DNA from: an uncultured bacterium
Lineage (GTDB): Bacteria > Bacteroidota > Bacteroidia > Bacteroidales > Muribaculaceae
DNA: 64,000 nt
Reading direction: 5' to 3'
NCBI GenBank assembly: GCA_905214735.1
Contig: CAJMNI010000008.1
Coordinates: forward strand, 10,220-74,219
Below are positions 27,601-35,933 of the stretch, one piece after another. The stretch's first letter is position 1; each line of letters opens with the position of its first letter. A model generated the notes under the pieces. The model was given only the letters and a program-made list of their open reading frames with translations. It was not told the DNA's origin and did no database searches. The position numbers and the translations under genes are program-made.

Positions 27601-28290
27601 GTCACACTCTCTTATCGCGGCTGGGCCGGCGGCTTCATCGGCCTCATCGACAAAGCCAACAGCACAGTCACCATCAAGAATTGCGCATCGATCGGCAACG
27701 CTACCGTAACCGGTGACGGCAATCCGAAATATGCGGCTCCCTTCATCGCCGGCAACGGCGCAGGCGACGATCCTAACGCAGTGGTCAACTTCTCCGGCAA
27801 TATCTATAACTCCGACGCTACAATGGTAGGCGAAAGCGGCACAGACTGGCCCGCCAAGAAGGAGACAGCAGAAGGCGGCGTGGTAGAGGCAGCTACGGCA
27901 GCCAACCCCAACCAGATGCAGCAGCAGTCCACTTACACCGGCATCAGCTGGGACTTCGGCAGTGTCTGGGCAATGGGTGCAGGCGAATATAAATACCCGG
28001 TTCTGAAGGGTGTGAATGTTCCCGACGCAACTCTGATGGCCGACAACTCCGCAGTAGAAGGCATCGAAGCCGACGAGGCTGAGAACGTAGTAGTCTACGC
28101 AGCCGGCGGCGAGCTTCATGTAGCCACCGCAGCTGAAGCAACAGTTGCAGTTTACGCAATCAACGGCGTAGCCGTAGCAACGGCCACAGTCGAGGGCGCA
28201 GCCACATTCGAACTTCCTGCAGCCGGCGTATACGTTGTAAGCGTAATGACCGAAAGCGGAAAGAAGACCTTCAAGGTGCTCAGCAAATAA
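24631..28290 (+). CDS. Large secreted GLUG/Ig-like surface protein
   Basis: 1219 residues, no catalytic motif recognised. Signal peptide MNNRLRGKVMFGLAAALVASQSAFA. It contains three blocks of GLUG-type repeats (about 30-270, 415-600 and 815-1035). Each block opens with EYELTADI or FKLTADIDMAGVEF, continues with TGKLNGNGHTIKGL, and then has GGIAG or VGLIAG turns, a beta-helix-like pattern. A bacterial Ig-like 2 domain at about 330-410 (VVLTSSNPNVIKVNGTSLEMVGPGSATVTF) separates blocks one and two. The last 70 residues (VVVYAAGGELHVATAAEATVAVYAINGVAV to KKTFKVLSK) form a sorting-like tail. It is placed between GH38 and SusC; a glycan-binding or adhesive surface role is inferred. Terminated by the hairpin at 28320. 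Confidence 0.82.
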   Translation: MNNRLRGKVMFGLAAALVASQSAFAATPISDQAGLMAMGQDLAGEYELTADITLSGEWLPIGNDGAPFTGKLNGNGHTIKGLVVTQKAWSGLFGNASGATISNLKIVGAQVGGDGDHVGIVAGRISGGGVIENVFTSGYVTGYDHIGGIAGDAGDDSATIKNCMSTAHVYSTSYQGGGIAGWTKGTVTISDNIFLGKVFVGAWGGAGGIVGFYEDGTLTLSGNVSAGPEIKGQYMAYPESGNLYDNARYSHGIVGGPLNENSILAASDNLVSEATKIINKDNGEEIDKTTLNETHNGIITSVADLKKASTYSSLGWGSQWSLSDGRYPVLAGMTVPFDGDYIYFELADKLYTGNVVSTKAVSSLNRDVVLTSSNPNVIKVNGTSLEMVGPGSATVTFTTAGDGYISGTSRSMTVTVESLSNEIKTAADIENLRLNPQGDFKLTADIDMAGVEFTPIVNFSGSIDGQGHFIKNLRFENKDADQAAFIGTFDGTSIKNLGFSGAYIIGNANTAALVGKTDSPSTISGIVVIDSYIQGRDHVASFIGNLDGGATLSNSYSNAVLETRQFQLGAFAGVANHGTIDKCVFSGTLAGLGGTTNIGMVGLLDSDGNPSKISNSMLAAAFLNSSSIADNIISLAGRQMELASNYVIDYMLRDGVAASGSDANSAQGATVSKDQARTQAWYAQTLGFDFSKDWKFIPGTEGHMLPVPAWLNAPLNTVLFALPAEEGINNPYIAGTEKYDYSGIHGSWGEDITVEQIDGEDYACVVPEENAIYAGDENGEFKGAGTANFKVSIDPALSSVLKLTGRDTFSMNVYMTGDAKVISTAAEFLSIAKAPGMNYELAADIDLAGVDFNGFFNNSGSFTGTLDGKGHTVKNFRLTFTEGSDKGLFGSVTGATIKNIAFTNFVIDGGTTTKHVGLIGTGSATLEQVAVVGRAVGDDHVGLIAGDSDGITIKDSYAKGVVVGRSQAGGFFGCTLEGGATIENCLSNVDVTLSYRGWAGGFIGLIDKANSTVTIKNCASIGNATVTGDGNPKYAAPFIAGNGAGDDPNAVVNFSGNIYNSDATMVGESGTDWPAKKETAEGGVVEAATAANPNQMQQQSTYTGISWDFGSVWAMGAGEYKYPVLKGVNVPDATLMADNSAVEGIEADEAENVVVYAAGGELHVATAAEATVAVYAINGVAVATATVEGAATFELPAAGVYVVSVMTESGKKTFKVLSK

Positions 28291-28319
28291 TCGGAGCATC
28301 GGATAAACAGATGTAAAAG

Positions 28320-28368
28320 AAAAGGGGCCCGCCGGGGGCAGATAAAGCCATGACGGGCCCCTCTTTTC
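28320..28368 (+). terminator. Terminator before susC
   Basis: GGGGCCCG (28324-28331) pairs with CGGGCCCC (28354-28361), flanked by AAAA and CTCTTTTC. It separates the GH38/GLUG unit from the susCD operon, which starts only about 50 bp later; no clear -7 element is seen in that gap. Confidence 0.82.
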
Positions 28369-28412
28369 ACCCTTCACAACCTAACCTATAAACTCACTAA
28401 TCTAACATTATT

Positions 28413-31400
28413 ATGATTGGTATTTACGGAAAATACGTCAGGATCTTGCTCCTTGCTTTGGCAGCATTTTTGCCCGGGCAGGCCATGGCGCAGATACTGG
28501 AAGTCACCGGCCGCGTGCAAGACACCAACGGTGAGCCTCTGATCGGCGCGACGGTATGCGAGAAAGGAAAGGAAGCCAACGGAACCGTGACCGATATCAA
28601 CGGAACCTACAACTTCAAGATCCAGAAAGGAAAGACAATCCAGGTATCATATATAGGATACAACACAGAAGAGAAGAAAGCCAACGGCACGACGGTCGAC
28701 TTCATTCTTAAAGAGAATGTAGGCGCGCTCGACGAGGTCGTTGTAGTCGGATATAACAAGCAGAAGAAAATCTCGGTCCTTGGCGCTCAGACGAGCCTTA
28801 AGATGGCCGACGTCAAGGCCCCGGTGGCCAACATGAGCCAGGTGCTCGCCGGTCGCGTGGCAGGTGTCGTTTCAGTGCAGCGCACCGGTCTGCCGGGTCA
28901 GGACGACTCAGACATCTGGATCCGCGGTTTGTCCACCCTTACTAATCGCAACGAAGGCCCCCTGGTGCTCGTGGATGGCATCGAACGCAGTTTCAGCCAG
29001 CTCGACCCGGAGGATATCGAATCAATCACTGTCCTCAAGGACGCCGCCGCAACGGCTGTTTACGGTGTGCGCGGAGGTAACGGTGTAATCATCATCACCA
29101 CCAAGCCCGGCGAGGTGGGAACGCCTAAATTCTCCTTCGACGTTTATCAGGGCATGACCCAGCTCACCCAGATCCCCGACCTTGTGAACGGTATCGACTA
29201 CATGAACTGCGTCAACGAGGCTTACATGCACACCAAGGGAAGCACATACTATTCCCCCAACTATATAATGAACACCAAGATCGCCAACGGAATGAAGCTC
29301 AACGCCGAGGAGCAGGCTTACGCCGCCACGGTAGCAGGCGACCGCACGATCAACAAATATCTCTATCCGAACGTAAACTGGATGAGAGAGCTCTATCACA
29401 AATACGGCTACAACGCCCGTTACAATGTGAACATCCGTGGCGGTGCTCCCAACGCCACCTATTACGTCTCTCTTTCTTACTACAACGAGCGCGGTCTGAC
29501 GAAGTCCGACCCCAAGCAGGACTATTCCTCCGACATCAAGTATGACCGTTACAACTTCCTGACCAACATCAACCTGAAGGCCACGAAGACGACCAAACTC
29601 GACATCGGCGCCAGCGGATGGATCACTCAGGGCAACTATCCGGCTCAGAAGATCGAGGACATCTTCAGCAAGGCGATGCAGACCAACCCGGTTATGTATC
29701 CGGTGCAGTATCCCAACGGAGAGAACCCCGGCATGTCGCCCGACAACCGCGAGCTCGACTCGCCGTGGGTCACGCTGACCCGCCGCGGCTATCAGACAAA
29801 GACTCAGACTCAGATCAACACCAACCTGAAGCTTTCCCAGGATCTCGGATTCTGGAACTGGAGCAAGGGTCTTGATTTCCGCGCACTCGTTTCGTTTGAC
29901 GTCCGCGCCAACCAGAACCTTATCTACAAAGTCGACGACTCCACCTACGCTCCCTCCGCCACTCAGGATCCCGTCACCGGCACCTGGGTCGACGACAAGT
30001 ATCTCTACGACGAAAACGGCAACCTGCTGCTCACCGAGAAATTTGCCGGAAACAAGGATATGTCGGTGACTTCAGACAAGTGGGTCTACCGCACGTTCTA
30101 TTTCGAGACGGCGCTGAACTACAACCGCTGCTTCGCCAACAAGCACAACGTAGGCGGTCTGGTTCTCTTCAACCTCCGCAACTATCTCGACGCCAACAAC
30201 GCGAGCCTCTTCGAGACTCTCCCCTACAAGCAGCAGAGCCTCTCGATGCGAGTCACGTATGACTTCGAGCGCAAATACTTCTTCGAGTTCAACGGCGGTT
30301 ACACCGGTTCGGAAAACTTCAAGAAGCACCACCGTTTCGGCTTCTTCCCGGCAGTGGCAGTCGGCTACGTCCCCTCCAACGAAGACTGGTGGGCGCCGAT
30401 CAGCGACGCCTTCACATTCTTCAAGATCCGCTACTCCTACGGTATCGTCGGCAACGACTCGTCGGGCGACCGCTTCAGCTACTTCCCCAAGCTCAACAAC
30501 GACGGCGGAGAATTCAGCAACTACTGGACGCGCAACGGCGCCAACGGCAGCTGGCACTATTCCGCCTACGGCTACGAGCCCCAGTGGTCGAGAGTCCACA
30601 AGCATGACCTCGGCTTCGAGATGAACTTCATCAATTCCGACCTGGCCATTGTGATCGACCTCTTCAAGGAGCGCCGCGACCACATCTTCGTTGAGCGTCT
30701 CAACCTTCCCTACATCACCGGTCTGGAGGCCAACCCCTACGCCAACATCGGCGTTGTCGAGAACAAAGGTTTCGAGGCATCAGTGGAATATAACAAGGCC
30801 ATCGGCAAAGACTTCTCGATTTCGGTCCGCGCCAACATGACCTATAACAAAGACAAGGTGATCGAGAACGCCGAGTCCGATCCCGCCTATCCCTGGCTCG
30901 AACGCCGCGGCCACAACGTGCTCGCCACCTGGGGCTTTGTGGCAGAGGGTCTCTACACCAGCGACGCCCAGATCAAGGAGCGCGGCATCACCCAGTTTGG
31001 CGAGACCTATCCCGGCGAGCTGGTTAAACCCGGCGACATCATGTATAAAGACCTCAACGGCGACGGCCACATCGACGACTACGACCAGAAATGCATCAGC
31101 CGCGGCGACATCCCGGCGATCTATTATGGTTTCGGCGGCGACATCCGCTATAAGAACATCGGCCTCGGTATCCTCTTCCAGGGCACAGCCAAAGCCGACC
31201 GACTTCTCGACGGCGTCGGCATCAAGCCCTTCCAGAGCTCGAGCGGCGGCGGTACGCTTTATTCCAACATCAAGAGCCACTGGAGTGAAGATGATCCCGA
31301 GAACACCGACGTGTTCTATCCCCGTCTGGCCTGGGGCGCAGACGACCCCTCCAACCAAAACAACTACAAGACCAGCACCTGGTGGAAGCGCGACATGAGC

Positions 31401-31610
31401 TTCCTGCGCCTCAAACAGTTCACAATCTCCTTCTATTTCCCCAAGGCTTGGCAGCGCACGTTCATCAAGGGTGGCCGCTTCTACATCATGGGTCAGAATG
31501 TGTTCACATGGAGCAAGTTCAAGCTCTGGGATCCGGAGCTCAACACCAGCAACGGTATTGCTTATCCTAATGTACGCGCCTTCTCTGTGGGTGTACAGTT
31601 CAACGTCTAA
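28413..31610 (+). CDS. susC: SusC-like TonB-dependent outer-membrane transporter
   Basis: 1065 residues; signal peptide to QAMAQ. Then come a carboxypeptidase-regulatory-like domain (about 28-105: LEVTGRVQDTNGEPLIGATV to SYIGYNTEE), the TonB box region DEVVVVGYN, the plug domain (to ITVLKDAAATAVYGVRGGNGVIIITTK, near residue 230) and a 22-strand barrel ending in VRAFSVGVQFNV. It imports oligosaccharides with its SusD partner. The neighbouring mannosidases point to alpha-mannan oligosaccharides. First gene of an apparent five-gene operon reaching to 39750. Confidence 0.96.
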   Translation: MIGIYGKYVRILLLALAAFLPGQAMAQILEVTGRVQDTNGEPLIGATVCEKGKEANGTVTDINGTYNFKIQKGKTIQVSYIGYNTEEKKANGTTVDFILKENVGALDEVVVVGYNKQKKISVLGAQTSLKMADVKAPVANMSQVLAGRVAGVVSVQRTGLPGQDDSDIWIRGLSTLTNRNEGPLVLVDGIERSFSQLDPEDIESITVLKDAAATAVYGVRGGNGVIIITTKPGEVGTPKFSFDVYQGMTQLTQIPDLVNGIDYMNCVNEAYMHTKGSTYYSPNYIMNTKIANGMKLNAEEQAYAATVAGDRTINKYLYPNVNWMRELYHKYGYNARYNVNIRGGAPNATYYVSLSYYNERGLTKSDPKQDYSSDIKYDRYNFLTNINLKATKTTKLDIGASGWITQGNYPAQKIEDIFSKAMQTNPVMYPVQYPNGENPGMSPDNRELDSPWVTLTRRGYQTKTQTQINTNLKLSQDLGFWNWSKGLDFRALVSFDVRANQNLIYKVDDSTYAPSATQDPVTGTWVDDKYLYDENGNLLLTEKFAGNKDMSVTSDKWVYRTFYFETALNYNRCFANKHNVGGLVLFNLRNYLDANNASLFETLPYKQQSLSMRVTYDFERKYFFEFNGGYTGSENFKKHHRFGFFPAVAVGYVPSNEDWWAPISDAFTFFKIRYSYGIVGNDSSGDRFSYFPKLNNDGGEFSNYWTRNGANGSWHYSAYGYEPQWSRVHKHDLGFEMNFINSDLAIVIDLFKERRDHIFVERLNLPYITGLEANPYANIGVVENKGFEASVEYNKAIGKDFSISVRANMTYNKDKVIENAESDPAYPWLERRGHNVLATWGFVAEGLYTSDAQIKERGITQFGETYPGELVKPGDIMYKDLNGDGHIDDYDQKCISRGDIPAIYYGFGGDIRYKNIGLGILFQGTAKADRLLDGVGIKPFQSSSGGGTLYSNIKSHWSEDDPENTDVFYPRLAWGADDPSNQNNYKTSTWWKRDMSFLRLKQFTISFYFPKAWQRTFIKGGRFYIMGQNVFTWSKFKLWDPELNTSNGIAYPNVRAFSVGVQFNV

Positions 31611-31624
31611 AAACGCCTCTAAAC

Positions 31625-33649
31625 ATGAAACGTAAAATAATTGCACTTTCATTGGCAGCCTCAGCGATGCTCGGCTTCACGAGCTGCGACAGTTATTTCG
31701 ACGATGTGCCGGAAAACGCAACGTCGATTGAGGACATCTTTGCAAACCGCGGCCAGACACTCGGCTGGCTCACCAACATCTACTCGGCCATCCCCGACCC
31801 GACCAACCGCTATGCCGACCGCACGGCGATGTATTGGAATCCATCGACGATCGAAGGATACCTCCCCTGGGACTGGGTTGAGACCCACGACATCATCAAC
31901 GGCACGCTGACGACGTCGACCAGCTTCGTGAGACGCCTCTGGCAGAACAGCTACCGAGGCATCATGAATGTCAACATCTATCTGGCCAACGTCGACAACT
32001 GCGACCCGATGCTTCCCGAGGAGAAGCTCGCCACGAAGGCAGAGGCCCGCGCGATCCGCGCCTATCTCTACCTCTATCTGATCAAGCTCTACGGCCCCGT
32101 CTGCATTATCGGCGACCAGGTTGCGAGCAACGACGACGACCTCAACCTCTGGCAGATGCCGCGCAACACGATCGACGAATGTTTCGACTATGTCATCTCC
32201 GAGTTCAACGACGTGCTCGCTTCGGGCAATCTCTACTCCACTTTCGACGGTCAGGGAGCTTACGACGACAAGTATAAAGGCAACATCACCAAGGAGGCCG
32301 TTCAGGCTTTCCTCGCCGACGCTTATCTTTTCCGCGCTTCCTATATCTTCAACGGCGACCCCTACTACATGTCGATGGCCAACCCCGACGGAACGAAGCT
32401 CTTCCCCCAGGCCCGCGACGAGCAGAAATGGCGCGACGCCAAGGCAGCCGCCAAGAAGGTGATCGACAGCGGCAAATACCGTCTGGTTCTTCGCGACGTC
32501 TACGACAACCTGACCACGTCGCTCTCCAGCGCCTGCCCCTACAAGTCGACCTTCTTCGCCTCTATGGCAACATCGGCCAACGAGGAGATGATCTACGGCC
32601 GTACCAAATCCAGCAACGACACCTATGTTATGGTTCCCCGCTTCGGATCGCTCCCCAGCGGTTACGACAAGGGATCGGGCGCCCTCACGGTTCCTCTGGA
32701 GTTTGTCGACCTCTTCTTCACCAACAAGGGTCTGAAGATCGAGGATGACCCCGACTACTTCACCTACGACACGAGCGATCCTCCGACGGCCGCCCGCGGA
32801 CCGAAGGCTATCGTCAACACCACGGCCTACAACGATCCCATCTCGGGCTATCAGTATTTCAAGATGGTGTCGTCGGCCGGCACGATCTCCTATTCGGCTC
32901 CGGTGTCGATCATGAAGCAGTTCTACAACCGCGAGGCCCGCTTCTATCTCAACATCACGTTCCAGAACCGTCCCTGGGAGTTCCAGGGTGGCGCTGCGGT
33001 GCAGATGCAGATGAACGGAAACTCCGGCCCCGACGGACGCACGCACGACTTCCCGATCTTCGGAACGATCTCGCGCAAGAACTATTACGCAAAGCAGAGC
33101 AACTGGGACATGGCCATGGTGATGCGTCTGGCCGAGATCTATCTCGACTATTCGGAGGCGTGCGCCGAGCTCAACGAACTTGACGAGGCTCTCGTATATC
33201 TCAACCAGATCCGCAACCGCGCCGGAATCGGCGAATATGGCTTCGCTCCCGGCAAGGATGCCCGCAACCTCGACAAAGTCGTGATCGCCCGCGATCAGGA
33301 GACTGTGCTCAAGGCCATCTACCGCGAGCGCATGCTCGAGCTCTCATACGAGAACAAGCATTACTTCGACGTTCGCCGCTGGGGTGTTGCCGAAGGAAAA
33401 TGGCGCACCAACGGCCCGCAGATGACCGACGGCTGGATCTATCCCGCCTACCATGTCGGCGGCGAAGGCGGCGAGATGACCGGCTTCAACATCAACGACG
33501 TCGGCGTGACCTCCGAGAACAAGAACGTCAACTTCTACAAGCGTGTGGTTCAGCAGCAGCGCATCTTCACCAAGCGCATGTCGCTGCTTCCCATCCCGCA
33601 GGAAGAGATCAACCGCAACAAACAGTGCGTGCAGAACACAGGCTGGTGA
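31625..33649 (+). CDS. susD: SusD-like outer-membrane glycan-binding lipoprotein
   Basis: 674 residues. Lipoprotein signal MKRKIIALSLAASAMLGFTSC with lipobox Cys at residue 21. TPR-like SusD/RagB domains follow: early NITKEAVQAFLADAYLFRA, and the C-terminal AEIYLDYSEACAELNELDEALVYLNQIRNRAG and ILRERMLEL-type stretch (YRERMLELSYENKHYFDVRRW). It caps the SusC barrel and binds the glycan at the surface. Starts 14 bp after susC. A SusE/F-like lipoprotein does not follow; the next gene is GH76. Confidence 0.95.
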   Translation: MKRKIIALSLAASAMLGFTSCDSYFDDVPENATSIEDIFANRGQTLGWLTNIYSAIPDPTNRYADRTAMYWNPSTIEGYLPWDWVETHDIINGTLTTSTSFVRRLWQNSYRGIMNVNIYLANVDNCDPMLPEEKLATKAEARAIRAYLYLYLIKLYGPVCIIGDQVASNDDDLNLWQMPRNTIDECFDYVISEFNDVLASGNLYSTFDGQGAYDDKYKGNITKEAVQAFLADAYLFRASYIFNGDPYYMSMANPDGTKLFPQARDEQKWRDAKAAAKKVIDSGKYRLVLRDVYDNLTTSLSSACPYKSTFFASMATSANEEMIYGRTKSSNDTYVMVPRFGSLPSGYDKGSGALTVPLEFVDLFFTNKGLKIEDDPDYFTYDTSDPPTAARGPKAIVNTTAYNDPISGYQYFKMVSSAGTISYSAPVSIMKQFYNREARFYLNITFQNRPWEFQGGAAVQMQMNGNSGPDGRTHDFPIFGTISRKNYYAKQSNWDMAMVMRLAEIYLDYSEACAELNELDEALVYLNQIRNRAGIGEYGFAPGKDARNLDKVVIARDQETVLKAIYRERMLELSYENKHYFDVRRWGVAEGKWRTNGPQMTDGWIYPAYHVGGEGGEMTGFNINDVGVTSENKNVNFYKRVVQQQRIFTKRMSLLPIPQEEINRNKQCVQNTGW

Positions 33650-33677
33650 TCCGGCCCCGCACCCGAACCGCACTATA

Positions 33678-33707
33678 ATGGTGTGCCGCCTGACCGCGGC
33701 ACACCAT
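33678..33707 (+). other. Intercistronic hairpin between susD and the GH76 gene
   Basis: Perfect 12-bp stem ATGGTGTGCCGC/GCGGCACACCAT with a six-base loop, followed by ACCAATAAATA rather than a T-tract. It could shield the susCD message from 3' decay or attenuate the downstream genes. Confidence 0.6.
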
Positions 33708-33743
33708 ACCAATAAATAACAACGATTCAACCTTAACGACGAC

Positions 33744-35918
33744 ATGAGAAAATTCTTTACCTTTGCCCTGATGGCGATGGGCCTGCAGGCCTTCGCCCTG
33801 ACCGACGGGGCGACATATTCCATCTCGCTCGGGGACAAGGCGCTTTTCCTTGAGAACGCCACGATGAAAGCCAATGGCAAAGTGGTGGCCTGGACTGACA
33901 CCAAGGTGCCGGCCCAGCGCTGGATCCTCGAAAACAAGGGGGAGAACGGATATGCTCTCCGCAACGCCTTCACCGGATATTATTTAGGATATGGCGGGAC
34001 ATCGGCCAATGCCGCTGTCGACCAGCGCACCTACAGCGTGCTCAGGTCATGCTGGAATCTGGTCGAGTCTGCCCCCGGTTCCGGCAAATATTATATCGTG
34101 CCGACCAAATCCGACGGCAACTGCATCACGCTTAAGGCCACAGAAAACGGCTCAGCCGCCGTGCTTGGCAGCCGCGACAACTCCTCCAACTGCCTCTTCG
34201 AGCTTGTGGAGGAGACCACTCCGATGCCCACGGAATTCAACGTGAACGTGCGCGACAACATGATGGAGGGTTTCCTCGGGCAATATTACCATGAGGCCGA
34301 GACCGGACATGTGTTCGGCAAAGGCGGCTGGTGGGGCGACGCCGAGATGTTCGAGACGGTCCTCGACGCCTTCGCCACCACCGGCGACCTCCGGTATAAA
34401 ACGATGTTCGACGAGCTCTACATCGACTTCACCCGCCGCAACGGCACCGACTGGAGCAACAACCAGTTTAACGACGACATCACCTGGATGACGCTCGCCT
34501 GCCTGCGCGCCTACAAATATTTCGGCAACCAGACCTATCTGACGGTGGCCAAAGAGAACTACACGCGGATGTATAACAGGGCGTTGCAGCCCTACGGCAC
34601 CCTGATCTGGAAAAACGACCAGGAAAACAAGCTCGGCACCAACTCCTGCATCAACTGCCCGGCCACGATAGCCGCCTGCTATCTCGGCGAGCTCACGGGC
34701 GACAAGAGCTGGTATGACAAGGCGAAGAAAATCTACGCCGGCCAGCGCGACCTGCTTTACAATCCCGAGACCGGAGAAGTCTGGGACTCAAGGGCCTGGA
34801 CAGAAGGTGGAGGAAAAGAGAAAGACTTCAACCATTGGGTGTCGACCTATAACCAGGGCACGATGCTCGGAGCCGCCATCGCCCTCTATGTCTACACCGG
34901 CGAGGAGCAATATAAGGAGGATGCCGACAAAGTTTATGCGCGCACCCTTTCCGCCCTCACAAACTCCGACAAGATCATTCATGTCTGCCAGACCATCAAC
35001 GGCGACCTTTGCGGATTCAAAGGCATCCTGATGCGCTATGTGCGCACCTACGGCGAGACCTTCCATAAGGAGGAGGCTCTTGACTGGATCGGCAAAAACG
35101 CGTGGTTCGCATGGCAGAACCGCAATCCCGACGGCGTTATCTGGTCGGCATGGCTCACCAAGACCGCCGACGACCTGAAGCGCCGCGAGGGGGATGACGA
35201 CAAGGATATCAAAGACGACGCCTTCGGATCGTCGACCGCAGTCTCGGCCGCTTTCAACGCCCATGTCAACCGTCAGTTTGCAAAAGAGGCCGCCAAGACG
35301 ATAGGGGCCGAGGCTTTCGACGACATTCAGTTCATGCAGATTGCCGATGCGGCAGAAGATGGCGACACACCCGTCACCACTCCCTCGGCGCTAACCGACG
35401 CCTATCTCTGCTTCCGCAACGTCGACTTCGGAACTGAAGGTCTCGACAAGGCCATCCTCCGGCTCAACGCCACGGCCGCCCGCTCATTTGCGAAAATATA
35501 TGTCGACGGGCTCGGAGAGGAGAATCTTTTGGGCAGAAACACAGGCTTCATTCCCCGCCAATGGAGCGAGGTGAGCGTGGATCTGGGCAAGAAGATCACG
35601 GGCGTCCACGATGTCTATGTGGTGTTCAACGGCACGGGAGTGCAGTTCCACAACCTCCGCTTCGAGGCTGATCCCGCGGGCGTCGCAGCCGTCGGCGCCG
35701 ACGAATCGGTTTCGCTCAGAGCCGAGGGGAGCAAGCTGGTGGTGAAGAATGACATCCCGGGAACTCTCAGCGTCTGCAGCATGCCCGGAATCAGCGAACT
35801 CACCGCATATATCGAGCCCGGAGAGCATCGTTACTGCCTCGAGGCCGGAGCGCATATCTGCTCGTTCAGCTCGGAGAGAGGTAATAAAGTCGTGAAAATA
35901 ATTACAAAAGGAATATAA
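33744..35918 (+). CDS. GH76 endo-alpha-1,6-mannanase with ricin-like and CBM6-like modules
   Basis: 724 residues. Signal peptide MRKFFTFALMAMGLQAFA without a lipobox. A ricin/beta-trefoil-like module spans about 20-158. The GH76 catalytic domain (about 165-530) has the paired catalytic aspartates D244-D245 in NQFNDDITWMTLACLRAYKY, plus NCPATIAACYLGE and WVSTYNQGTMLGA. A CBM6-like module (about 550-650, RNVDFGTEGLDKAILRL to GVHDVYVVFNGTGVQFHNLRFE) and a short beta tail follow. GH76 endo-acting enzymes cut the alpha-1,6-mannan backbone of yeast cell-wall mannan. In B. thetaiotaomicron mannan loci a GH76 also accompanies susCD. Two extra binding modules make this one unusually well equipped. Confidence 0.92.
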   Translation: MRKFFTFALMAMGLQAFALTDGATYSISLGDKALFLENATMKANGKVVAWTDTKVPAQRWILENKGENGYALRNAFTGYYLGYGGTSANAAVDQRTYSVLRSCWNLVESAPGSGKYYIVPTKSDGNCITLKATENGSAAVLGSRDNSSNCLFELVEETTPMPTEFNVNVRDNMMEGFLGQYYHEAETGHVFGKGGWWGDAEMFETVLDAFATTGDLRYKTMFDELYIDFTRRNGTDWSNNQFNDDITWMTLACLRAYKYFGNQTYLTVAKENYTRMYNRALQPYGTLIWKNDQENKLGTNSCINCPATIAACYLGELTGDKSWYDKAKKIYAGQRDLLYNPETGEVWDSRAWTEGGGKEKDFNHWVSTYNQGTMLGAAIALYVYTGEEQYKEDADKVYARTLSALTNSDKIIHVCQTINGDLCGFKGILMRYVRTYGETFHKEEALDWIGKNAWFAWQNRNPDGVIWSAWLTKTADDLKRREGDDDKDIKDDAFGSSTAVSAAFNAHVNRQFAKEAAKTIGAEAFDDIQFMQIADAAEDGDTPVTTPSALTDAYLCFRNVDFGTEGLDKAILRLNATAARSFAKIYVDGLGEENLLGRNTGFIPRQWSEVSVDLGKKITGVHDVYVVFNGTGVQFHNLRFEADPAGVAAVGADESVSLRAEGSKLVVKNDIPGTLSVCSMPGISELTAYIEPGEHRYCLEAGAHICSFSSERGNKVVKIITKGI

Positions 35919-35933
35919 GAAATATAAGAAAAG

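Noticed and set aside
28334..28346. GGGGGCAGATAAA as an operator for susC
   Set aside because: It lies in the loop of a strong terminator hairpin and there is no -7 box at the required distance.
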